Below are positions 1-4,488 of a DNA stretch of 5,978 nt, in pieces. The notes below the pieces were generated by a model that was given only the letters and a program-made list of their open reading frames with translations, did no database searches and was not told the DNA's origin. Position 1 is the stretch's first letter; every line of letters begins with the position of its first letter. This DNA is from Pseudomonadota bacterium (GTDB lineage Bacteria > Bdellovibrionota > Bacteriovoracia > Bacteriovoracales > Bacteriovoracaceae). The stretch spans positions 1 to 5,978 of the forward strand of contig JAEYUK010000025.1 in NCBI GenBank assembly GCA_023432655.1. The letters are read 5' to 3'. A program made the translations under genes and the position numbers.

Positions 1-1
1 A

Positions 2-160
2 GGCGACCCTGTGGTGAAAGGCGAAACAGTATTGATTTTAGAGGCCATGAAAATGGAAAACGAAATCAAAGCGGGTGTTGATGGAAAAATTAAGTCCGTT
101 AACGTGAAAGAAGGTCAGGCGCTGGAAGCTGGCTTTTTAATGGTAGAAGTAGAAGAGTAA
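2..160 (+). CDS. Biotinyl (biotin carboxyl carrier) domain protein, C-terminal end only
   Basis: This is the last 52 residues of a protein whose start lies left of the window. The sequence shows the classic biotin attachment motif EAMKMEN. The acceptor lysine is encoded at 50-52 and sits between two methionines in the exposed hairpin. It is followed by the second half of the biotinyl barrel (G-x-I-x-x-V-x-V-x-x-G-x-x-x-x-x-G-x-L) and a short acidic tail ending in VEVEE. In this family the lysine is biotinylated by BirA, and the arm carries carboxyl groups between the biotin carboxylase and carboxyltransferase sites of acyl-CoA or pyruvate carboxylases. AMKMEN with a barrel running to the last residues is seen both in stand-alone carrier proteins and at the C-termini of larger acyl-CoA or pyruvate carboxylase subunits, and the fragment cannot separate these. 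A lipoyl domain is unlikely because those usually have a DKA/DKV motif. Confidence 0.93.
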   Translation, partial: GDPVVKGETVLILEAMKMENEIKAGVDGKIKSVNVKEGQALEAGFLMVEVEE

Positions 161-168
161 ATTCAAAT

Positions 169-196
169 AAAGAGGAGGCCACAGGCCTCCTCTTTT
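169..196. terminator. Strong, probably bidirectional intrinsic terminator
   Basis: The arm at 169-180 (AAAGAGGAGGCC) is perfectly complementary to 184-195, giving a 12-bp stem with a 3-nt loop (ACA). A short T run closes the plus-strand copy at 193-196. Read on the minus strand, the stem is followed by an AT-rich T-containing stretch. It lies 8 nt after the biotinyl gene's stop codon and 14 nt beyond the stop of the convergent exported-protein gene, so it can end transcription from both sides. Confidence 0.9.
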
Positions 197-210
197 CAAT
201 TCATTTCGTA

Positions 211-603
211 TTAAAAAGCTATGCCGGAGCCATCGAAGAAACGGCATTCAGCGTCTTGTGAAGAAGCTCTCGTTGAAAGAGTTCTGACTGAAAAACTCCC
301 AATCTGTGATCTAAAGTTTCCTGTAAGTTCTGCAGAACCACTTCTGCCCATTCCTACTTTAAATCCAAAATGACCAGCTCTATTTAAAGCACGATCTGAG
401 AGCAAAGCATTGCTCGCTGATTCAGTTCCAGCGTCAGAGTGAATTTCTACCTGGGCCGGGACGAGGTTTTTTGAAGATTTAAATTCCTGAGCGTCCACTC
501 TCACCACAATATGAGCGGCTTCAGAAGCGCATTCAAAGGTGTAGACTTGTTGGGCGAAAGAATTGAAAGAGAAAAATAAAGTTGCGAGTAATAGTACTTT
601 CAT
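211..603 (-). CDS. Small exported protein of unknown function (130 aa)
   Basis: I do not recognise this family. The N-terminus (MKVLLLATLFFSFNSFA, then QQVYTF) is a typical Sec signal peptide: one lysine, a hydrophobic core, and an S-F-A signal peptidase I site, predicting cleavage after residue 17. The mature part is about 113 residues. It is rich in serine and in alternating polar/hydrophobic stretches suggesting beta strands. It has exactly two cysteines (25 and 119), near the two ends, which could form one disulfide in the periplasm. There is no lipobox. The start is supported by an AGGAG ribosome site (610-614 on the complement) 6 nt upstream. The stop lies just beyond the strong hairpin shared with the biotinyl gene. 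No partner gene points to a role. The gene could be co-transcribed with the 243-residue membrane protein upstream, but the 111-nt gap makes that uncertain. Confidence 0.8.
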   Translation of the reverse strand: MKVLLLATLFFSFNSFAQQVYTFECASEAAHIVVRVDAQEFKSSKNLVPAQVEIHSDAGTESASNALLSDRALNRAGHFGFKVGMGRSGSAELTGNFRSQIGSFSVRTLSTRASSQDAECRFFDGSGIAF

Positions 604-714
604 AAGTAGCTCCTGATGGTTAGTTAAAATTGCGAGGACTGCTACTTACCGCTCGGAGCGATTGTTTGTCAGTAATTCTGGATGAATGATGAAATTTTTA
701 CAGCCAGGATGAAA
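604..714. other. Intergenic leader of the small exported protein gene, with GATGAA direct repeats
   Basis: This gap lies between two minus-strand genes and shows no clear terminator. The hexamer GATGAA occurs at 681, 688 and 709, and the longer form GATGAAATT occurs twice (688-696 and 709-717, the second running into the neighbour's stop). A small perfect inverted repeat, CGCTC-G-GAGCG, lies at 650-660. On the minus strand a CTGACA sequence (667-672) matches a sigma-70 -35 box at 5 of 6 positions. The facing -10 (643-648) is poor, so a promoter here is only a possibility. Confidence 0.4.
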
Positions 715-1446
715 TTAGTTTTCCAGGACCATACTGTTAATCAAGGCTTCCCAGTTTTTTTCTATCAAACCATACTCAAATTTAATGAGGCTTGAATGAG
801 GCCAATTCCAAACCGAATAATCGCGGTTACTAATTTCATCCGTGTAGTGGTTGATCCAGAAGTGAAGAGAGTTCGCGATATTGGAAGCAAAATTTGAGCG
901 TCTTGAAGCCACACTGATTTCAAAATACAAAACAGCGATAATGGGAAGAGAGGAGCGGTATTTTATCTCGGGCTCAAGAAGTCTTGCTTCAATGAGCTTG
1001 GTGTAGTTTACGACATCTTCATCACGATCAAACCCCTCGGCCGGCACGCGGCTGATAAGTTTTCGAACCCAACACATCTGATTCCGGGCCTCAAGATCGT
1101 CCCGATGGGCATCAGTTAATATTTTTCTTATAGGATAAAAAGTTCCGGTGTAGGTGAGGTGACCGCAGTGGTTGAAGTTCGAGTCTTTAGTCGCCATCTT
1201 GGAAAAAGAATCTACCGACAGGGATAGAATTCCGAAAACGATAAAGGCGCCAACCAGGATGTAATTCTTTATCTTGGGGATAAGGAGCTTTAAAGGAACC
1301 AGGACAAAGAGTAAAAAAATGAAAGTCACCATAAAAGCGATAGGGAGCTTAAAAGGGGAGAGCACGGTCACCAAATCACTTAAGCGCCAGGCCGGCAAGG
1401 CAAGGCTTAGAAGGATGACAGCAAAAAATATTTTTAGGCGTTTCAT
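715..1446 (-). CDS. Three-helix membrane protein of unknown function (243 aa)
   Basis: I recognise no family. The N-terminal third is membrane-embedded, with hydrophobic segments at about residues 5-20, 34-56 and 61-79. Positive charges before helix 1 (MKRLK) and between helices 2 and 3 (KLLIPKIKN) predict N-in, three crossings and a periplasmic C-terminal domain (about 80-243). That domain has two cysteines (94 in NHCGH, 125 in MCWVRK) that could pair, a mostly helical middle, and an aromatic patch (VWNWPHSS) near residue 212. No catalytic motif stands out. The start is the only early in-frame ATG and directly precedes helix 1. An in-frame stop lies 21 nt upstream. Ribosome binding is weak: AGGGA only a few bases before the ATG. 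It is divergent from the 195-residue gene and shares an intergenic region of about 100 bp with it. Confidence 0.75.
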   Translation of the reverse strand: MKRLKIFFAVILLSLALPAWRLSDLVTVLSPFKLPIAFMVTFIFLLFVLVPLKLLIPKIKNYILVGAFIVFGILSLSVDSFSKMATKDSNFNHCGHLTYTGTFYPIRKILTDAHRDDLEARNQMCWVRKLISRVPAEGFDRDEDVVNYTKLIEARLLEPEIKYRSSLPIIAVLYFEISVASRRSNFASNIANSLHFWINHYTDEISNRDYSVWNWPHSSLIKFEYGLIEKNWEALINSMVLEN

Positions 1447-1453
1447 AATCCCT

Positions 1454-1483
1454 ATTATTCCATGCTTTTAGCTTGGGAGGCAA
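1454..1483 (-). promoter_or_regulatory. Candidate sigma-70 promoter for the three-helix membrane protein
   Basis: On the minus strand, TTGCCT (1478-1483, 4 of 6 to consensus) and AATAAT (1454-1459, 5 of 6) are separated by 18 nt. Only 7 nt separate the -10 box from the ATG, so the predicted transcript would start at or within a few bases of the start codon. The match is modest and no experimental support can be seen. Confidence 0.3.
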
Positions 1484-1499
1484 AAAATTCTGGGGAGAG

Positions 1500-1529
1500 T
1501 TGGGTCAGGTTTTAAAGGTATGATAAAAT
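1500..1529 (+). promoter_or_regulatory. Candidate sigma-70 promoter for the 195-residue gene
   Basis: TTGGGT (1500-1505) and TAAAAT (1524-1529, 5 of 6 to TATAAT) are separated by 18 nt, and the downstream start codon at 1549 gives a short leader of about 13 nt. An overlapping TATGAT (1519-1524) is an alternative -10 without a good -35. A purine-rich AGGGGG at 1536-1541 serves as the ribosome site. Confidence 0.35.
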
Positions 1530-1548
1530 AGAGAGAGGGGGATAACTC

Positions 1549-2136
1549 ATGCAGAAGAAGATTATCTTATCTACCAACCTAAAAGGTTTTTTCTTTGAGG
1601 GTCTATCAGAACTCAATAAAAAGTCTCTGTGCCCGATTCCAGAATCAGTCATTTATTACTCCAGTGATGTGCTCGACAAATTTGCTCTCTCCGAAGATTT
1701 CTTCGAAGTCTCCGAAGGAAAAGTACGGGAAAAAATTCTGGGCATGAAACTCTTAGAGGCCACGCAGTTTTCCCGGGAAGAACAAAAACGCATCTATAAA
1801 GAAGTGGGGGATATGTCCCTCATGGTGTGTGGTTATTTTTCAGAATCGGTGAATAAGAAAATTGTGGATGTTCACTATTATTCGCAATTAGGTCGCATGG
1901 CCTATTCCCATTTGAACTCTGTGACTCCAAGTTTTTTTGATATCCCAAGTTTTTACAGTATGGTGGCGACTTGTTTTGAATCCTTAACAACTCTCATGAC
2001 CGTCATGGCATCCAAGGAGCGCTTTGATCCAGGGAATAATCTTCTTTTCCAAAGAGTCATGCAGGATCAAGATGTGAGTGAGAAAGAGATGTTGGTGAGT
2101 GGTATAATGCCGAATGGGGCACGGAAAGTTTCATAA
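1549..2136 (+). CDS. Conserved hypothetical soluble protein (195 aa), Bdellovibrionota/deltaproteobacterial-type family
   Basis: There is no signal peptide or membrane helix, so it is probably cytosolic. The core at residues 84-122 (KEVGDMSLMVCGYFSES, then VDVHYYSQLGRMAY) resembles, from memory, an uncharacterised family of roughly 200 residues in Bdellovibrio, myxobacteria and related groups. That family has a recurring GD-x-SL-x-x-x-G-x-F ... VD-x-x-YY-x-x-x-G-x-x-AY pattern. No function is known to me for it. The protein appears mostly helical, and no metal site or nucleotide-binding motif is evident. The start is supported by AGGGGG 7 nt upstream and a candidate promoter immediately before it. 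It is followed by 112 nt of non-coding sequence, so linkage to the WD40 gene downstream is possible but unproven. The last codons form one arm of an inverted repeat with downstream sequence. Confidence 0.8.
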   Translation: MQKKIILSTNLKGFFFEGLSELNKKSLCPIPESVIYYSSDVLDKFALSEDFFEVSEGKVREKILGMKLLEATQFSREEQKRIYKEVGDMSLMVCGYFSESVNKKIVDVHYYSQLGRMAYSHLNSVTPSFFDIPSFYSMVATCFESLTTLMTVMASKERFDPGNNLLFQRVMQDQDVSEKEMLVSGIMPNGARKVS

Positions 2137-2165
2137 CTCACACTTCACCGCAAAAGCCATTCGGC
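2109..2165 (+). repeat. 9-bp perfect inverted repeat straddling a stop codon
   Basis: GCCGAATGG (2109-2117), inside the last codons of the 195-residue gene, is the exact reverse complement of CCATTCGGC (2157-2165) downstream of its stop. The 39-nt loop contains the TAA. No T-tract follows, so it is not a standard intrinsic terminator. It could protect the 3' end of the message or be chance. Confidence 0.45.
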
Positions 2166-2248
2166 TTATCAAACTCGTCTGAGAAAAAGGTCATAGACCG
2201 AAAAGATAATTGATGTGAAAATTTTGAGTAACACAGTAGAGGTTACGA

Positions 2249-3463
2249 ATGGATAATCCCTTTAAAACTTGGCAACAAGCTGTCGCTCTATCATGCGAGG
2301 GCAAGAAAGAAACTTCGGAAAATATCAAAGTTCAGATAGTCGCTCTGGAAAGCATCCGGAGAGATTTGGATGAGCATGGAGACGAAAATCTTCATGAATA
2401 TGGCGGTGGAAAATATTCAACTAAGGATTTTTCCCGTTTTCTGGAGGAAGCCAAAACAGCATTAAGACACCTGAACTCGGAAGAAGGGAAAGTACGAACT
2501 CCATCGTTTCACAGCGTGTCTGCGGTAAAAGTGGAAGGTTCCAGAAAGATTCCCGGCGGCAATGGTCCCCGGCCTCTCATTTTGGAAAAGAGCTTTCTTT
2601 CTGCAGATGGGGATTTTATCTGTTTACGGGATATGGAAAGCGGCAAGGTCCTTAAGACTTTTTCCTTCTTATTGAGTGATATGCGGTCCGTGACCATGCA
2701 TAGTGATCTCCATTTACTGGCCATTGGATCATGGAATGGAAAAATAAGTCTGTTTGATACGGAGACTACGCAATCTCTCCTGGAAATGAACAATCATAGC
2801 GATTGGGTTCGTTCACTGAGCTTTTCAAAAGATGGCAAGATCCTGCTATCTGGAAGCGATGATAAAATTATCATTCATGAGATCCCTTCGGGGACAGTCA
2901 CTGCCTCCTTAGGGTCAGGAGATACTTTTGACGGCATGGGACCCATCGACAAAGTTGCCATTAAGGATGATTCCTCTAGCTTTTGCCATTGTCAAAAAGA
3001 TGTGACGGCACAGGAGAATATGGTCATGCGTGGTATCCCGGATCTAAAAGAGCAGGGACGAATCGATACATATGTCTCCGAATTTGAATTTATAGCGGAT
3101 AATCTAGTGGCCTTACCTTATAATAAAATTTCCCTTATTGATCCTCACAGCGGCGATACAACGAGTAGTAGTATGCTTCTAGAAAGGGAAACAAGATGGG
3201 CTTCCGGTCAATATTTGGCACTCAATGAAGATAAGGCGATTGCGGCCCTCCTGTTGAAGGAGGAGCCCGAAGATGGGAAGACCTATTATGAGCTACAAGT
3301 ATGGAGTTTGCATCCCTTGAAACCTCTGGAGAAGATACCTGTGAATGATTTTGAGCCTAATACAGAATTTTATAAGGGTGGGATTGCAATGACTCGGGAT
3401 TATATTCTGCTGGCAGGAAAAAATGAAACTTTGCAATTTAGATATACAGTAAAGGCCGAATGA
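2249..3463 (+). CDS. WD40-like beta-propeller protein (404 aa), cytosolic, unknown function
   Basis: There is no signal peptide or membrane segment. Residues 1-80 are charged and mostly helical, and 81-110 form a Gly/Pro-containing linker. From about 112 to the end the sequence repeats a beta-propeller pattern. The clearest blade, about 182-215, has H-SDWVRSLSFSKDGKILLSG then DDKIIIHE, which is a textbook WD40 repeat with the GH-like and D-x-K signatures. The preceding blade (about 146-180) has LLAIGSWNGKISLFDTET. Later blades are diverged (LVALPYNKISLIDPHSG, ELQVWSLHPL). WD40 propellers act as protein-interaction scaffolds and have no catalytic role of their own, so the partner decides the function. 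AGAGG (2238-2242) supports the start, 6 nt upstream. GATAAT (2205-2210) could be a -10 but has no good -35. Its stop overlaps the next gene's start (ATGA), implying translational coupling to the 154-residue anchored protein. The specific role is unknown. Confidence 0.82.
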   Translation: MDNPFKTWQQAVALSCEGKKETSENIKVQIVALESIRRDLDEHGDENLHEYGGGKYSTKDFSRFLEEAKTALRHLNSEEGKVRTPSFHSVSAVKVEGSRKIPGGNGPRPLILEKSFLSADGDFICLRDMESGKVLKTFSFLLSDMRSVTMHSDLHLLAIGSWNGKISLFDTETTQSLLEMNNHSDWVRSLSFSKDGKILLSGSDDKIIIHEIPSGTVTASLGSGDTFDGMGPIDKVAIKDDSSSFCHCQKDVTAQENMVMRGIPDLKEQGRIDTYVSEFEFIADNLVALPYNKISLIDPHSGDTTSSSMLLERETRWASGQYLALNEDKAIAALLLKEEPEDGKTYYELQVWSLHPLKPLEKIPVNDFEPNTEFYKGGIAMTRDYILLAGKNETLQFRYTVKAE

Positions 3464-3924
3464 AAAAAATTATATTCATTGTCATTATATTCGGGGGAAT
3501 TATGCTCTTCAGTCCAGTCCTGAAACTCTTTTCCGAGGTCACTGGAGTCGTTTTAAAGGACGGCGTCCCGGTGGAAGGAGCTCAGATTGAACAACGTTAT
3601 CATTGGCATTGGAATGATACCAAAGGGAATGTCACAACCATCTCAAGCAAGGATGGGAGCTTTCGTTTTGAGCCGATCAAGGCCCAAAGCTGGTTGGCCC
3701 GGCTTTTCCCTCACGAACCTGTGATTCAACAGGAAATCACGATAACGGTCGGGAATCAAAAGTACCGGGCCTATAAATACTCCAGTCATAGTTACCAGGA
3801 AGAATTTCCAGGTCGATCTTTACGACTTCGTTGTGACATCAGTCACTCTGAATCCAATAATCTGGTCGATGAAAAGCGCAAGCTCACTTACAATGGTATT
3901 TGCACCATTGATGACACTCTTTAG
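3460..3924 (+). CDS. Membrane-anchored transthyretin/carboxypeptidase-regulatory-like protein (154 aa), possibly DUF6795-like
   Basis: Residues 3-20 are a hydrophobic helix after MKK, read as an uncleaved signal anchor or signal peptide; there is no clear AxA site or lipobox. From 25 on, SEVTGVVLKDGVPVEGAQIE followed by S-x-DGSFRFEPI is the typical first half of a small Ig-like/transthyretin domain, as in carboxypeptidase regulatory-like domains. The intervening YHWHWND (47-53) resembles, from memory, the W-H-W motif of DUF6795 proteins. Cysteines at 125 and 148 could form a disulfide in the periplasm. The start overlaps the WD40 gene's stop (ATGA), with a weak AAAGG 4 nt upstream. An in-frame ATG at 3502 preceded by GGGGGA is an alternative start that would delete the hydrophobic helix. 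The gene ends in a 4-nt overlap with the convergent gene. Function is unknown; an accessory or immunity role is speculation. Confidence 0.78.
   Translation: MKKIIFIVIIFGGIMLFSPVLKLFSEVTGVVLKDGVPVEGAQIEQRYHWHWNDTKGNVTTISSKDGSFRFEPIKAQSWLARLFPHEPVIQQEITITVGNQKYRAYKYSSHSYQEEFPGRSLRLRCDISHSESNNLVDEKRKLTYNGICTIDDTL
3891..3910. repeat. 7-bp inverted repeat near the convergent gene junction
   Basis: CAATGGT (3891-3897) and ACCATTG (3904-3910) form a perfect stem with a 6-nt loop, inside the 3' end of the 154-residue gene and 11 nt beyond the stop of the convergent gene. There is no T-tract on either strand, so it is at best a weak transcription end signal. It is the only evident hairpin at a junction that has no intergenic space. 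Confidence 0.35.
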
Positions 3925-4418
3925 TTCGCTTTAAAATCAACAATGACTTTTCTTTCAGCTCGATCAAGTTCAATTTTCGATTGAAGCTGACATTTACCGT
4001 TTAAATACAGAGTTGGTCTTTTGAAGACACGAGAGACACCAAGAGTTCCACACTCAACGCTCTCTTCACCGTGGAAAACGACTTTATCACCTTCAAGAAC
4101 CAGATTTGGGATAAGTTCAGTGTGTTCATAAATAGTGCGAGTTCTTTCTTCAACTCTCGGAACGCGCTGACAGATGACTCTTGGAAATCTTGGATCACCG
4201 TTTGAAATGCAATGATCCATCCAGTGGATAACTTGGTAGCGTTCAGAAACTTCTACTTGGGCATAACCAAGAGAAGAAGCTTTATCCATATAGAACTTGG
4301 CCGATGAAGTTGTGATGTTGGCAGTATGAGGAATGACATCTTCTAATACGCGAACTGTTTCTGAAGCAAAAGTAAACGAAGAGACCACTAAGGTGAAGAA
4401 AAGCACTAAGAATTTCAT
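3921..4418 (-). CDS. Exported four-cysteine protein of unknown function (165 aa)
   Basis: I do not recognise the family. The N-terminus (MKFLVLFFTLVVSSFTFA, then SETVRV) is a clear Sec signal peptide with a T-F-A cleavage site, predicting cleavage after residue 18 and a mature protein of about 147 residues. Four cysteines (70, 83, 123, 143) suggest two periplasmic disulfides. The first pair brackets the loop ISNGDPRFPRVI, which is followed by an arginine/glutamate-rich strand (RVPRVEERTRTIYEHTEL). The second half looks like alternating beta strands (LVLEGDKVVF, TLYLNGK, KVIVDFKAN). There is no lipobox and no enzymatic motif. AAGGAG (complement of 4423-4428) lies 4 nt before the ATG and fixes the start. 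It follows the M16 gene on the same strand with 70 nt between. Its stop overlaps the convergent 154-residue gene by 4 nt. Confidence 0.82.
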   Translation of the reverse strand: MKFLVLFFTLVVSSFTFASETVRVLEDVIPHTANITTSSAKFYMDKASSLGYAQVEVSERYQVIHWMDHCISNGDPRFPRVICQRVPRVEERTRTIYEHTELIPNLVLEGDKVVFHGEESVECGTLGVSRVFKRPTLYLNGKCQLQSKIELDRAERKVIVDFKAN

Positions 4419-4445
4419 AAATCTCCTTATGAATTAATTAGTGCT

Positions 4446-4474
4446 TTTCTACCGAGAGACTACTTAAAAGTTAA
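4446..4474 (-). promoter_or_regulatory. Candidate sigma-70 promoter for the exported four-cysteine protein
   Basis: On the minus strand, TTAACT (4469-4474, 4 of 6) and TAGAAA (4446-4451, 4 of 6) are spaced by exactly 17 nt, with the start codon about 27 nt further on. I see no convincing terminator after the M16 gene in this 70-nt gap; the only stem there is a 5-bp AT-rich one. Read-through from the M16 gene is therefore also possible. Confidence 0.3.
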
Positions 4475-4488
4475 GCTTTATGTAAAAT

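Noticed and set aside
650..660. CGCTC-G-GAGCG hairpin as a terminator for the minus-strand membrane protein gene
   Set aside because: The stem is only 4-5 bp, has no T-tract in the needed direction, and lies 55 nt or more beyond the stop.
1274..1471. Open frame of 65 codons on the plus strand
   Set aside because: It lies opposite the membrane helices of the 243-residue minus-strand gene. Its Lys/Arg-rich translation is a shadow of those hydrophobic codons, and it has no ribosome site.
2189..2199. GGTC-ATA-GACC hairpin before the WD40-like gene
   Set aside because: A 4-bp stem is too short to call a terminator or operator without other support.
2509..2793. 94-codon minus-strand frame inside the WD40-like gene
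   Set aside because: It is antisense to an ORF with clear WD40 repeats and has no family resemblance or upstream signal.
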